DNA of 64,000 bases from positions 186,001 through 250,000 of the forward strand of contig NZ_JBFCVL010000006.1 in assembly GCF_040712075.1 (NCBI RefSeq), given 5' to 3'. This stretch comes from Fodinicurvata sp. EGI_FJ10296 (GTDB lineage Bacteria > Pseudomonadota > Alphaproteobacteria > DSM-16000 > Inquilinaceae). This document shows positions 25,732 to 35,717 of the stretch, one piece after another. Below the pieces are notes generated by a model, which saw only the letters and a list, made by a program, of their open reading frames with translations, did not search any database and had not been told where the DNA came from. Position numbers and translations under genes: made by a program. Position 1 is the first letter of the stretch, and the number at the start of each line of letters is the position of its first letter.

Positions 25732-25765
25732 TCGCCCGCGCGGAAATGAACAGCCGCGCGGGCGA
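25732..25765 (+). repeat. GC-rich intercistronic hairpin between binding protein and permease
   Basis: TCGCCCGCGCGG (25732-25743) and CCGCGCGGGCGA (25754-25765) form a perfect 12-base stem with a 10-base loop. There is no T-run. Such hairpins after binding-protein genes commonly protect the upstream message and lower permease expression. Confidence 0.6.
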
Positions 25766-25817
25766 TTGCCAGTGTGGGGCGAGGGGCCCGACACCTCCGG
25801 AGTCCAGGGCAACGCCA

Positions 25818-27746
25818 GTGACGAACGCCGCCATGACTGAGACAGCTTCCCCCTGGTTCGGGCCGGTCGCGGGACCGAAGCGGCGCCTGACGGGGCCGTT
25901 CGCCATCGCTTTTCGGCTGATCGCGGCCGGATTTGCCGGATTCTACCTCTATACCTCGGGCTTCGGACTGGTTTCCACCGAGAGCAACCGCGGCGTCTAT
26001 CTGATGCTGACCTCGGTGCTCGTCTTTCTGCTGTTCCCGGCCACACGGCGTTCGCCGACGGATCGAGCGACGATTGTCGACCTGGTCTGGATAGCGGCGG
26101 CTGTGATCACGATTACTTACTGGATGGACCAGTACGTATCCTATGCCATGTTCAGGGTCAGTTCTCCGAACCAGACCGACCTGATCATGGGGGCGGTGGC
26201 AATCGTCACCATGCTGGAAACGAGCCGCCGCGTCCTCGGCTCCGCCCTGGTGTTTATCGCAGTGGCCTTTCTCGCCCAGCTTTATCTCGGCGCCTGGTTG
26301 CCGGGAAAGCTGGCGCATTCGGGCATGTCGGTCGAACGGATCCTGGAGTTTACCTTTTCGACGCAGGAGGCGATCTTCGGCGTCGTGACGGCCACATTCG
26401 CGACCTTCGTCTTTCCGTTCATGATCTTCGGCGCGTTTCTGGAGCGATCCGGCGCCGGCACCTTCTTCATGGAACTGGGCACCGCCGTTGCCGGGCGCTG
26501 GCGCGGTGGACCGGCAAAGATCGCGGTCCTGACATCGGCCCTGTTCGGCTCGATCTCGGGTTCGTCGGTGGCCAACACCGTGACGACCGGCAGTTTCACC
26601 ATTCCGCTGATGAAGCGCACCGGCTTCAAGCCGCACAATGCCGGTGCGATCGAGGCCATCGCGTCAACCGGAGGGCAGTTCATGCCTCCGGTAATGGGGG
26701 CCGGCGTGTTCATCCTGGCGACATTGACACAGACGAGCTATCTGACCATCGCGCTGATGAACATCATTCCGGCGGCGCTGTTCTTCATCTTTCTGATGTT
26801 GATGATCGATCTGGAAGCGCTGCGGACCGGGATCAAGGGGCTGCCGCCGTCCGATATTCCGTCCGTGTCGGGCGTAATGCGGCGCGGCTGGTTCTTCTTC
26901 CTGCCGCTGGTGGTCGTAATCGGCCTGCTGTTCATCGGCTATTCGCCCGATTTCGGTGCCTTCTGGGGAACGGTCGCGGCCTTCGCGCTCTCGTGGCTGC
27001 GTCGTGAAACCCGCATGGGGCCAAGGAAGCTGTTCCATGCCATGTCCTGGGCGGGGCAGAGCAATACATCCGCCGGTGCGGCGATCGGCACCCTGGGCAT
27101 TATCATCGGCGGCATCGTCCTGGCGGGTCTGGGGCTGAAATTCTCCGCCGTCCTCATCGACTTCGCCGGCGGGCAGTTGCTGCCGGCCGTCATCATGGTG
27201 ACGTTGATCTCGATCATCATCGGGATGGGAAGCTCCACAACCGGGTCATATATCATCCTGTCCGTCGTGGCGGCGCCGGCGCTGGTCAATCTGGGCGTGC
27301 CGCTGATTGCGGCGCATCTGGCGGTATTCTATGCCGCCTGCCTTTCCAACATCACGCCGCCCGTCTGCGTCTCGGCCTATGCCGCCGCGGCCATCGCCGA
27401 TTCCAACCCGATGCGAACGGGATTCGCGGCCCTGAAATTCGGCGCGACGCTCGTCATTATCCCGTTCGCCTTCGCCTATACGCCTGAAATCCTGATGATC
27501 GGCGAGGTGCCCGCCATCGTTCACCGAACGGCCGCGTTCCTGGTCGGCAGCATCGCGCTGGCAACGGCATTGCAGGGACTGTCCTGGCTGGGCGGGTCGC
27601 TGGACCGGGGCTCCCGGGCGGCAATGATCGTGTTGGCCGCTGTCCTGTTCGTGCCGGTCCCGCTCTGGATCGACGGGCTCGCGCTGCTTGGCGTTGCGGC
27701 AATCTGGTTCATGCGGCGGTCGAGCATGGCGCCGGTGGCCGGCTGA
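25818..27746 (+). CDS. TRAP transporter fused permease (TAXI type)
   Basis: An inner-membrane protein of about 642 residues with some 16-18 hydrophobic helices. It fuses the small DctQ-like part (about residues 30-170) with the large DctM-like part, which contains the conserved GSISGSSVANTVTTGSFTIPLMKRTGF, GGQFMPPVMGAGVF and GMGSSTTGSYI blocks. It imports the ligand of the TAXI protein using an ion gradient. The start is chosen as GTG at 25818 because CAGGG sits 8 bases before it; an ATG at 25833 is also possible, and one at 25746 falls inside the hairpin. It ends 2 bases from the convergent truA. Confidence 0.92.
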   Translation: MTNAAMTETASPWFGPVAGPKRRLTGPFAIAFRLIAAGFAGFYLYTSGFGLVSTESNRGVYLMLTSVLVFLLFPATRRSPTDRATIVDLVWIAAAVITITYWMDQYVSYAMFRVSSPNQTDLIMGAVAIVTMLETSRRVLGSALVFIAVAFLAQLYLGAWLPGKLAHSGMSVERILEFTFSTQEAIFGVVTATFATFVFPFMIFGAFLERSGAGTFFMELGTAVAGRWRGGPAKIAVLTSALFGSISGSSVANTVTTGSFTIPLMKRTGFKPHNAGAIEAIASTGGQFMPPVMGAGVFILATLTQTSYLTIALMNIIPAALFFIFLMLMIDLEALRTGIKGLPPSDIPSVSGVMRRGWFFFLPLVVVIGLLFIGYSPDFGAFWGTVAAFALSWLRRETRMGPRKLFHAMSWAGQSNTSAGAAIGTLGIIIGGIVLAGLGLKFSAVLIDFAGGQLLPAVIMVTLISIIIGMGSSTTGSYIILSVVAAPALVNLGVPLIAAHLAVFYAACLSNITPPVCVSAYAAAAIADSNPMRTGFAALKFGATLVIIPFAFAYTPEILMIGEVPAIVHRTAAFLVGSIALATALQGLSWLGGSLDRGSRAAMIVLAAVLFVPVPLWIDGLALLGVAAIWFMRRSSMAPVAG

Positions 27747-27748
27747 GC

Positions 27749-28558
27749 CTATCGGTCGTTCGGCTGATCGTCTTCCGGCTTCGGATAGGCGACATCGGCA
27801 AAATAGAGCCCGTCTGCGGGGGCGGTCGGGCCGGCGGCGGCGCGCTCGCGGGCGGCCAGGGCGCGGGCGACGGCGCCGGAATCCCATCGGCCCTGGCCGA
27901 CCTTGATCAGCGTGCCCACGATGATGCGGACCTGGTTCTGCAGGAACGATCGGGCCTTGACCTCGAATACGATCTCGTCGCCCGCCTGTGCGGCGGTGAA
28001 GAGCGCCGGCTGCGCGGTGTCACCATCGATGATGCGGATCGAGTCCATGGTCCGCATGGGCGACGACGCCTGGCATTCCGATGCCCGGAAACTGGTGAAA
28101 TCATGGTGTCCGATCATCGCCGCCGCCCCGGTTCGCATGGCATCGATATCGATCTCGCCCTGGACCTGCCACGCCAGCCCCCGATCGAGCACCAGCGGCG
28201 CGCGACGATTGATCACGCGATAGAGATACCGGCGCTGAAGCGCCGATGTCCGGGCGTTGAAACCGGGGGGCGCCTCCTCGGCGGCGATGACGGCAACGGG
28301 CGCCGGCCTCAGATGAAAGTTGATGGCGTCGCGGACGACATCCGGACGGCTGGGGCGATCGATATCGACATGGGCGACTTGTCCCAGGGCATGAACGCCG
28401 GAATCCGTGCGCCCGGCACCCTGAACCGACCGCTGCTCGCCGCAGAATTTGTGAATCGCGGTTTCCAGCGTCTCCTGTATCGACTGGCCGTTGGCCTGAC
28501 GCTGCCAGCCGACGAACGGACGCCCGTCATATTCGATGGTCAGCTTGTAGCGTGTCAC
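27749..28558 (-). CDS. truA: tRNA pseudouridine(38-40) synthase TruA
   Basis: TruA converts U38-U40 in the anticodon arm of tRNAs to pseudouridine. The 269-residue protein begins [18 protein letters not shown] and has the catalytic [14 protein letters not shown] (active-site Asp), YLYRVINR and [14 protein letters not shown]. It starts with GTG at 28558, overlapping the fmt stop as GTGA. It is the last gene of the def-fmt-truA operon and is convergent with the TRAP permease. Confidence 0.96.
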   Translation of the reverse strand: MTRYKLTIEYDGRPFVGWQRQANGQSIQETLETAIHKFCGEQRSVQGAGRTDSGVHALGQVAHVDIDRPSRPDVVRDAINFHLRPAPVAVIAAEEAPPGFNARTSALQRRYLYRVINRRAPLVLDRGLAWQVQGEIDIDAMRTGAAAMIGHHDFTSFRASECQASSPMRTMDSIRIIDGDTAQPALFTAAQAGDEIVFEVKARSFLQNQVRIIVGTLIKVGQGRWDSGAVARALAARERAAAGPTAPADGLYFADVAYPKPEDDQPNDR

Positions 28559-29517
28559 GGGGTGTCGTTCTCTGCCGGCGCGCCAAGGACGGTGCCGGGC
28601 GACAGGTCGCCCGGATAGCCGCGAAGAAAAGCCGCCGCATCGGTGGGCGAGCGCCCGGGCCGCTGCAAGGTGAGCAAGCGCAGGGCCTGACCATCACCGC
28701 AGGCGACGGTCAGAACGTCGTCGAGGATTTCACCCGGCCGGCCACGGGTAACGGCCGGCAGACGCTCGACCTTTTTCAGCTTGATCGTCTCACCCGCATG
28801 CGCGAACCAGGCGCCGGGGAAAGGAGACAGCGCACGCACCTGCCGGTCGGCGTACTCCGCGCTGGACCAATCGATCTGCCCCTCGGTGCGCGAGATCTTT
28901 GCGGCATAGGTCACGCCATCATCGGGCTGCGGCGTCGGCGTCAAGGTTCCGGAAACCAGGCCGTCGAGCGCGCCCGGCAAAAGGTGGGCGCCCAGAGCCG
29001 CGAGGCGATCGTGGAGGCCCGGTGTCGTTGTTTCCGGCGTGATGGGCACTGACCGCCATGTCAGCATATCGCCGGTATCGAGCCCTTCGGCCATCATCAT
29101 GATGGTGACGCCGGTCTCGGTGTCGCCAGCCAGGATCGCCCTGTGAATGGGCGCCGCACCGCGCCACCGGGGCAGCAGACTGGCATGAACGTTGATGCAG
29201 CCATAGCGGGGCGCGGACAGGATCGGCAGTGGCAGAATCAGGCCATAGGCTGCGACGACCGCCGCGTCGAGTTCCAGATCGGCGAACGCCTGCTGTTCGT
29301 CCGCGCCGCGCAGTCCGGATGGGTGCCGCACCGGCAGCCCAAGTGCTTCGGCCTTTTGCTGAACGGGTGACGGCCGTTGTTTCTGACCCCGGCCGGCCGG
29401 GCGCGGGGGTTGAGTATAGACGGCGGCGATCTCGTGACCGGCCGCGATCAGCGCCGTCAGGCTGGGGACGGCGAAATCCGGCGTGCCCATGAATGCGAGC
29501 CGAAGCCGGTGGGTCAC
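28555..29517 (-). CDS. fmt: Methionyl-tRNA formyltransferase Fmt
   Basis: Fmt transfers a formyl group from 10-formyltetrahydrofolate to initiator Met-tRNA. The 320-residue protein starts [23 protein letters not shown] and contains the catalytic [30 protein letters not shown] and the C-terminal OB-fold region. I use the GTG at 29517 because it overlaps the def stop as GTGA and gives the family N-terminus; an ATG at 29538 is inside def. Its product is the substrate that Def, encoded upstream, later deformylates at the protein level. Confidence 0.96.
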   Translation of the reverse strand: MTHRLRLAFMGTPDFAVPSLTALIAAGHEIAAVYTQPPRPAGRGQKQRPSPVQQKAEALGLPVRHPSGLRGADEQQAFADLELDAAVVAAYGLILPLPILSAPRYGCINVHASLLPRWRGAAPIHRAILAGDTETGVTIMMMAEGLDTGDMLTWRSVPITPETTTPGLHDRLAALGAHLLPGALDGLVSGTLTPTPQPDDGVTYAAKISRTEGQIDWSSAEYADRQVRALSPFPGAWFAHAGETIKLKKVERLPAVTRGRPGEILDDVLTVACGDGQALRLLTLQRPGRSPTDAAAFLRGYPGDLSPGTVLGAPAENDTP

Positions 29518-30029
29518 GCGGCCCGACCCTTCTTCCATTTCGCCACCTTGCGCATGATCATGTTGCGTTTCAGGGTCGACAGATGGTCGGTGAACAGGAC
29601 GCCGTCCAGGTGGTCGATCTCGTGCTGGATGCAGACGGAAAGAATGCCATCGCCTTCCAGCTCACGGCGGGTACCGGTCTCGTCGAGATAAGCGATCCTG
29701 ACCTGTGCCGGGCGCGTCACGTCCGCGTATTGCTCGGGCACCGAAAGGCACCCTTCCTGCGTGGTCACCAGATCTTCCGACGTCCAGAGGATTTCAGGAT
29801 TGATCAACCGCATGGGAGCCGGGTCGGCGCCCTTTTCCGCGACATCCATGACCACGACGCGCTTGAAGACGCCGATTTGCGGCGCGGCGAGGCCGATGCC
29901 TGGTGCGTCGTACATCGTATCGAGCATGTCGTCCATAAGACGCAGAATCCCGTCATCGATTTCGCTGACCGGTTGACAGGCCTGCTTCAGCGCCGGGTCC
30001 GGGATTAACCTGATTTCATGTATGGCCAT
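29514..30029 (-). CDS. def: Peptide deformylase Def
   Basis: Def removes the N-formyl group from nascent proteins. The 171-residue protein contains all three motifs: [19 protein letters not shown] (metal-ligand Cys) and QHEIDHLDG (two metal-ligand His and the catalytic Glu). Length is typical. It is the first gene of def-fmt-truA and lies 148 bases downstream of the histidine-kinase gene on the same strand. That gap shows no clear hairpin, so partial read-through from the kinase gene is possible. Confidence 0.97.
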   Translation of the reverse strand: MAIHEIRLIPDPALKQACQPVSEIDDGILRLMDDMLDTMYDAPGIGLAAPQIGVFKRVVVMDVAEKGADPAPMRLINPEILWTSEDLVTTQEGCLSVPEQYADVTRPAQVRIAYLDETGTRRELEGDGILSVCIQHEIDHLDGVLFTDHLSTLKRNMIMRKVAKWKKGRAA

Positions 30030-30177
30030 TTGCCGGAACTCTTGAACTCTTGCTCGAACAAATCCGCGCGCGCCGATGTGCGACGCGCGAAAATGATGAT
30101 TGCAGACCCTTATTGGAGGGGCCCGTTCCCGTCAAGCCTCGCCAGCGGGCGGGTCTGCAGGAATCCGCCGCCGTCGA

Positions 30178-31551
30178 TCACAACTCTGCCGAGGGAAAGG
30201 TCAGCGTAACCGACGTTCCCTCGCCGGGGCGGCTGTCGATCGACATGGTGGCGTTCTGAATCGACGCAAAGGCATGCACCAGCGGCAGGCCGAGGCCGGT
30301 GCCGGGGGCAGCGGAAATCTCGGTCGTGGCCACTCTGCCGAATCGCTCCATCGCGATCGCGACTTCTTCAGCGGACATGCCGATTCCGGAATCGGTGACC
30401 TTGATCGCTACCTTGCCATCGACCATGCGCGCCGTAACGCCGACGGTTCCGCCACGCGGTGTAAATTTGATGGCATTGGACATGAGATTCAAGAGCATCT
30501 GACGCAGCAGCCTGGGGTCTGCTGCCAATGGCGTCATTGCCTCGGCGACGTCGTCGGTCAGCGTCAGGTCGCGCTTCGCGGCCTGGGGTCTGACGATCCT
30601 CATGCATGTGCGGACGATGTCGGCGGCAGCGATGGCTTCGGGTTCCACTGACATTCGGCCGGCTTCAACCTTGCTCAGGTCCAGAACCTCGTTGATCATT
30701 TCCAGGAGATGCTGCGCGCTGTCATGGATGTCGCGAATATAATCGAAATAGCGCTCGCGCGAGAAGGCGCCCAGCGCCTCGGTGGCGATCAGCTCCGAAA
30801 AGCCGATGATTGCGTTCAGCGGCGTTCGCAGTTCGTGGCTCATATTGGCCAGGAATTCCGATTTCGTCCGATTGGCGTCCTCGGCCTGCTGGCGGGCGAC
30901 GATCACGGCCCGCCGGGTTGCGGCCAGTGTCAGGGCACCGCCGACAAAGGCGCAGGCGGTCTCGATGGCATCCACCACCGGTCGGGGCCAGTCGGTCGCC
31001 GCATCGGCGCTTTCGAACGATACGATGCCCCACAGATGGCCTGCCTCCATGACCGGGACGGCGCATACGCTGCCGAGTCCGCATTCGGCCATCCATGCCT
31101 GCATTTCGGCTTCGACGCGGTCGCGCCGACCGACGATGGTTTCGCCGCTCTGCAGGGCGTCGCCCCAGGGTGCCAGATTACGGTCGGCTATCGCCGATGC
31201 CCAGTCGACCTGTTCGCCGCGTCGGCTCCTGTCGGCCGGGGGCACAACACTCACCCCACGGTCGGCGGACCATATCAGCACGTCGTTGCTGTCGCGCGCG
31301 GCCGGCGAGATCGGTTCGATCCGGACGGTCCCCACGCCCGCCCCTCGGCCGAGCTGCTCCAGGATCTCACGGATGGCCGGGTGCCAGTCTCCATCCTGCA
31401 AGAGGCGGCTGGCATTCGCGCCAATGGCGGAGAGAATCGCCTCGCGGCGGTCGGGGGTGCCGGTCGCTGCATCAATGGTTTCCGCCACGCCGCCCTCATC
31501 AATATTAGCAAAATTGCACGAATGAACGTTAAAGGCCGAATCGTAAGTCAT
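30178..31551 (-). CDS. GAF-domain sensor histidine kinase (orphan)
   Basis: A soluble hybrid-free histidine kinase of 457 residues. A GAF-like sensor domain covers about residues 35-215 ([15 protein letters not shown] to [10 protein letters not shown]). It is followed by HisKA with the phospho-acceptor His239 in [19 protein letters not shown], then HATPase_c with the N box [17 protein letters not shown]1 DSGIGMS and G2 [11 protein letters not shown]. No receiver domain, transmembrane helix or neighbouring response-regulator gene is seen. The start at 31551 is chosen because the longer frame to 31695 would run into the SDR promoter and gene; no strong ribosome site decides it. Confidence 0.85.
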   Translation of the reverse strand: MTYDSAFNVHSCNFANIDEGGVAETIDAATGTPDRREAILSAIGANASRLLQDGDWHPAIREILEQLGRGAGVGTVRIEPISPAARDSNDVLIWSADRGVSVVPPADRSRRGEQVDWASAIADRNLAPWGDALQSGETIVGRRDRVEAEMQAWMAECGLGSVCAVPVMEAGHLWGIVSFESADAATDWPRPVVDAIETACAFVGGALTLAATRRAVIVARQQAEDANRTKSEFLANMSHELRTPLNAIIGFSELIATEALGAFSRERYFDYIRDIHDSAQHLLEMINEVLDLSKVEAGRMSVEPEAIAAADIVRTCMRIVRPQAAKRDLTLTDDVAEAMTPLAADPRLLRQMLLNLMSNAIKFTPRGGTVGVTARMVDGKVAIKVTDSGIGMSAEEVAIAMERFGRVATTEISAAPGTGLGLPLVHAFASIQNATMSIDSRPGEGTSVTLTFPSAEL

Positions 31552-31673
31552 CAACGCATACGAAAAAGTTAATGCCACAATAGCGAATTTGCTTCCTGCG
31601 GACGTGCGCGCTTCCCCGAGTGTGCATGCTCTGGCAAGATCGCGCTCAAATAATCCAGTACGGGAGGATGCCC

Positions 31674-32435
31674 ATGTCGTTTGCCATTTATCCAAGCCTG
31701 AAGAATACCACTGTCATCGTGACCGGTGGAGCGTCGGGAATCGGCGCGGAAGTCGTCGAGGCGTTCGCCGCTCAGGGATCGCGCGTCGGCATGATCGACC
31801 TGGACGGAGACCGTGGTGCGGCCAAAAAGGCGGAAATGGACGGGCGCGGCCTGCCATTTGCTTTCGAAAAATGTGATCTGCGGGACATCGATGCTTTGAA
31901 ATCGTCCATCGCAGCCCTGAAGTCGGCGCTCGGTCCGGCCACTGTGCTCGTAAACAACGCCGCGCGGGACGACCGGCATCCCTGGACCGAGGTGACGCCC
32001 GATTACTACGACGAGCGCATCGCGACCAACCTGCGACACATGTTTTTCGCCATTCAGGCTGTGGCGCCGGACATGATCGCGGCCGGCAAGGGGTCGATCA
32101 TCAATTTCGGCTCCAATTCCTGGTGGGAAGGGGCCGGTGGTATGCCCGTCTATACGTCGTCGAAGGCAGCGGTGCACGGCATGACGCGGTCTTTTGCCCG
32201 CGACCTCGGCCCCCATCGGATTCGCGTCAACACGGTTGTTCCCGGCTGGGTGATGACCGAGCGGCAGAAATCCCTGTGGGCGACGCCCGAAGCCCTGGAG
32301 AAGCATCGCCAGCGCCAGTGCCTGCCCGACCTGATCGATCCTGTCTATCTCGCCCGGATGGTGCTGTTCCTGGCGTCGGACGATGCGGCCATGTGCACCG
32401 CCAACAACTACATGGTCGAAGCGGGATCGATCTAG
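31674..32435 (+). CDS. SDR-family oxidoreductase
   Basis: A classical short-chain dehydrogenase of 253 residues: cofactor motif [11 protein letters not shown], an acidic residue at the end of beta-2 (MIDLDGD) suggesting NAD(H), NNAARDD, the catalytic Ser in GSNSWWEG, and [10 protein letters not shown] (YxxxK). GGGAGG precedes the ATG at 31674 with good spacing. A related group acts on sugars (for example L-arabinose or galactose dehydrogenases), so a sugar or polyol substrate is plausible but unproven. It is divergent from the histidine kinase and convergent with the YhaN-like gene. Confidence 0.85.
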   Translation: MSFAIYPSLKNTTVIVTGGASGIGAEVVEAFAAQGSRVGMIDLDGDRGAAKKAEMDGRGLPFAFEKCDLRDIDALKSSIAALKSALGPATVLVNNAARDDRHPWTEVTPDYYDERIATNLRHMFFAIQAVAPDMIAAGKGSIINFGSNSWWEGAGGMPVYTSSKAAVHGMTRSFARDLGPHRIRVNTVVPGWVMTERQKSLWATPEALEKHRQRQCLPDLIDPVYLARMVLFLASDDAAMCTANNYMVEAGSI

Positions 32436-32453
32436 CGCGCATATCCTGGCGGG

Positions 32454-35400
32454 CTAGGCGGTCGCTTCGGACATTGCTGCGGACGTAGCATCGGATATGG
32501 CGCCGGTTTTCGCGTCAGCGTTGGCGTCTGGCAGCGCAAGGACCCGGATCGTCGGGTCGATCGATCGGAACGTGTCGACGACCCAGGGATGGCAGGTGAA
32601 CATCATGACCTGGTGCTCGGGCGCCAGGTCGAGGAACGATTCCGCCATCGCCCGCGCGCGGGCCGGGTCGAAGTTCACGAATACGTCGTCCACGATCACC
32701 GGCAGCCGGGCGCGCCGCTCGCCATAATCGGCGACCAGGCCCAGCCGCATGGCGAGATAGAGCTGTTCGGCGGTCCCCCGGCTGAGGGCGTCGTCGGTGA
32801 TCGGCAGGCCGGATTCGGGTTCGACCAGGATCGCGCCCTCGTTCTGCGGATCCTGCAACACACGCGAATAGCGCCCACCCGTCACGCGGCGGAAGTGGAG
32901 CCCGGCCTTTTGCAGCACGGCGGGCTGCCGCGCCTTCTGGAAATCGGCCAGCGTGTCGCGGATCAGCCGGGCGGCCAGGGTAACCTCGCGCCACTCGGCC
33001 AAACCATTCTCAAAGGCCTCCCGGTGGCCGGCCAGCGCGTTCTCCAGTGCGGGAATGTCAGCCGAGGCTTCGACCTGTTCCCGTTCGGTGCGCAGTTCCA
33101 CCGATCTTTCGAACGCGGCATCGGCGTCTGTCCGCGCCTGCTCGGCCGCGTCGCGCTCGATCTGTTCGGATTCCCGCCACGCTTCGAGTTGGCCGGTTTC
33201 GAGTTCCGCCAGTATCGACGAGGCGGCATCGCCGTCGCCGACCTGCGCACGGCGCTGTGCTTCGTCGGCCCGTATCGCATCCTGCAGAGTGGCGCGGCGG
33301 CGGGAAGTCTGCAGCGCGGCAGGAAGGTGGTCCGGATCGGGAAGACCGGCTTCCGCCGCGATGCCGCGCAGACGCTCGTTTGCCGAGGCCATCTGGGCGC
33401 GAACCTTCTCCAGGTCCTGTTGAACCCGTTCCAGGCTGTCTTGTTGTTTGGACCGCCGGTCGACGGTCGCGTCGTGTCCCTTGAGGCGGTGGGTCAGGCT
33501 GTCAGCCACGGCGATCGCCGCGCTGACGGATTCCGGCAGGGGCGACAGTTCAAGGCGCGCTGCCAGCGCCGCCATGTCCCGGCGCCACGCCTCCAGTTGT
33601 GCATCCAGGGCCGACAGCCGATCTTCCTCGCGGCGCACATCGGCGGCACGGTCGGTTGCCTGATCGATCAGCGCCAGGGCGCCCGTCAGGCCGTCGGTGG
33701 TCAGCGTGTCCGGCAGGCCGCAACCAGCCAGCATATGGCGCCACTCGGCCTCGGCCTCGGCATCGCCGCGTTCGGCGTCTTGTCGCGCCCCGATCGCCTT
33801 GTCCCGGCGCGCGGTCTCGTGGCGCAGTTTCTCCCGCGCTTCGGCCTGTCGTTCCAGTGCGCGGTCGCGCTGATGGCGCGCGGTTCGTGCCGTGGCAATC
33901 GCGGCTTCGCCATCGGCGATCGCGTTTTCCGCCATGACTTCGGCATGGTCGGGGTCGGTGTTGTCGGCGTCGGCCAGACCGGCGGCGCGGAGCGCATCGC
34001 GACAGGCCGACACTGTGTCCGCTGCCGCCTGTTCGGCCAGTTGCAAAGCCATATGTGCGGCGTCGCGGGCGTCCAGCGCGGCTTGCCGCCGGCCGGCACG
34101 TGCGGCGAGATCGGCCCGGAATTTCGGCATCCAGGCGATCAGTGCGGCCAGCGCTACGAGGCAGAGCGCGCTGGCGATGGCCGTCGCGGCATCGACGCCC
34201 TCGCCGGCGGCCGGCCAGGCGGCATACCCGAAACCGGCGGCCGAGAGCGCCAGTATGCCTGCTGCCAGAACAGGCAGGGCCCGGCCTGGTCCCGAGGCGT
34301 CCGGCGGATGGGCGTCGACGTTCCGCTCGGCCTGTTGCAGGGCTGCTTGCGCCTGGGCCGCCTCTCGGGCGCGGGCCGAGACGCGCGGCGTCAATTGCCG
34401 GGCGTGGCGCAGGCGGCGGTCCTGTTCGTCCAGCGCCTCGGCCGTCGGTGCGGACGGCAACCGGTCGACCGCCTCGTCGGCGGTGTTGGCCGCGTCCCCG
34501 GCCGCCTGGACCGCTTCCTCGGCGGCGGTTTCAGCTTGTTGGGCAGCGGTCAGTGTGCGGGCAGCCTCATCCCGGCGCTGACGGGCGGCGGTCAGGGCAT
34601 TCCGGTCGGCCAGGGCAAGGGTGGTCTCGGTCAATCGCTCAGGCGACCAGTCGGGGCCGAGCCGGCCGAGAACCTCATTCAGTCGCCGGCGCGCGGCAGA
34701 CACTTCGGCCTCAAGGGCCGCGCGGGCTTCGTGCTTGTCTCGTATTGCAGCGAGATGGGCCACGGCCGCGGCGACAGCCTCGCGTTCGCCGGCAATGGCC
34801 GGGTCGGGGGCGAGCGATGCCACCGTCTTTGCCAGATTGGCTTCGCGTGTTTCGAATTCGGCGATCTGCTCGCGGCATGAGCCGGTCCTGGCAATCAGGG
34901 CGTTGATCTCGCCCTCCAACGCCAGCAGGTCGATCGCGCAGTCAGTGCCGGCTGCCAGTTCGCTCCGGGCTTCGGCGATCCGCACCTGGACCGGCCATAG
35001 CCGCTGCAAAAGTTCTGCCCTTGCAGCCGCCTCTTCGTGGCTTCGCGCCCGTCGGCGAGCCTCGTCCGCTTCGGCGGCCGCCGCTTCCTCGCGGCGGGCC
35101 AGGTCGGCGTGGTCGGCAACGCTGGCGCGGGATTCGGCGAGCTTGCGCTTCAGGCGGTCGATCTCGTCGGCGATTTCCTTCAGCGGGCCAGAGCGCGGCT
35201 TCAGCAATGATTCGATCCGGCCATCCAACTCAGCCAGAGCGGCGCTGGCGCTTCGGCCCGCGCCGAGCAGTCCGGCGGAAAAGAGCTGCTCGCGGATGCC
35301 GTCGGCATTAAGGCTCTTGAAGGATTCCAGCTCCCAGAGTCCGAAAGCGAAAACGTTGCGGAAGACTCTGGCGTCCGTGTGGCCAAGGGCGGTTTCGAGT

Positions 35401-35711
35401 ACCGATTCAGGCTCGACGGTTCCGTCCGCGCGCGTGACGGACAGGCTGCTTTTGCCCCGCGCTATCGTCAACTCGCCGTCCGGCGTTGCCAGAACGATTC
35501 GGCCGCCATGGGTGCCGCCGGCGAGCGGGTGGTATTTCCGGTCGTTCCGGCCTTTGGGGAAGCCGAACAGGACGCCCTGAAGAAAGGCCAGCAGTGTACT
35601 CTTGCCGGCCTCGTTCCGGCCCTGGACGATCAGCGGCTTGCCGTCGAGGTCATCGACGCGCCAGTTGTTCAGGATGCCGAATCCGTCAACATGCCAGCCG
35701 GCAATATGCAT
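32454..35711 (-). CDS. YhaN-like SMC/Rad50-type ATPase
   Basis: A 1085-residue ABC-class ATPase of the SbcC/Rad50-like YhaN family. The N-terminus carries the Walker A sequence GRNEAGKSTLLAFLQG near residues 33-48. Long coiled coils follow. The C-terminus has the signature-like SRGTAEQLYLAMRLG and Walker B LPVIVDDVFVNFD, so head halves lie at both ends. At the coil apex, where Rad50 has a CxxC zinc hook, there are two hydrophobic segments (about residues 478-495 and 510-530) and no CxxC. It lies 6 bases after the metallophosphoesterase gene, its expected nuclease partner. The complex probably processes DNA ends; B. subtilis YhaN/YhaO is the nearest named pair. Confidence 0.85.
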   Translation of the reverse strand: MHIAGWHVDGFGILNNWRVDDLDGKPLIVQGRNEAGKSTLLAFLQGVLFGFPKGRNDRKYHPLAGGTHGGRIVLATPDGELTIARGKSSLSVTRADGTVEPESVLETALGHTDARVFRNVFAFGLWELESFKSLNADGIREQLFSAGLLGAGRSASAALAELDGRIESLLKPRSGPLKEIADEIDRLKRKLAESRASVADHADLARREEAAAAEADEARRRARSHEEAAARAELLQRLWPVQVRIAEARSELAAGTDCAIDLLALEGEINALIARTGSCREQIAEFETREANLAKTVASLAPDPAIAGEREAVAAAVAHLAAIRDKHEARAALEAEVSAARRRLNEVLGRLGPDWSPERLTETTLALADRNALTAARQRRDEAARTLTAAQQAETAAEEAVQAAGDAANTADEAVDRLPSAPTAEALDEQDRRLRHARQLTPRVSARAREAAQAQAALQQAERNVDAHPPDASGPGRALPVLAAGILALSAAGFGYAAWPAAGEGVDAATAIASALCLVALAALIAWMPKFRADLAARAGRRQAALDARDAAHMALQLAEQAAADTVSACRDALRAAGLADADNTDPDHAEVMAENAIADGEAAIATARTARHQRDRALERQAEAREKLRHETARRDKAIGARQDAERGDAEAEAEWRHMLAGCGLPDTLTTDGLTGALALIDQATDRAADVRREEDRLSALDAQLEAWRRDMAALAARLELSPLPESVSAAIAVADSLTHRLKGHDATVDRRSKQQDSLERVQQDLEKVRAQMASANERLRGIAAEAGLPDPDHLPAALQTSRRRATLQDAIRADEAQRRAQVGDGDAASSILAELETGQLEAWRESEQIERDAAEQARTDADAAFERSVELRTEREQVEASADIPALENALAGHREAFENGLAEWREVTLAARLIRDTLADFQKARQPAVLQKAGLHFRRVTGGRYSRVLQDPQNEGAILVEPESGLPITDDALSRGTAEQLYLAMRLGLVADYGERRARLPVIVDDVFVNFDPARARAMAESFLDLAPEHQVMMFTCHPWVVDTFRSIDPTIRVLALPDANADAKTGAISDATSAAMSEATA

Positions 35712-35717
35712 GGCGTT

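Noticed and set aside
24630-26636. A 668-codon leftward frame opposite the TAXI/TRAP genes
   Set aside because: Both sense genes are clear families; the frame is Arg/Gly/His-rich with no domain.
32589-34880. A 763-codon frame antisense to the YhaN-like gene
   Set aside because: Shadow of a GC-rich coiled-coil gene with Walker motifs at both ends.
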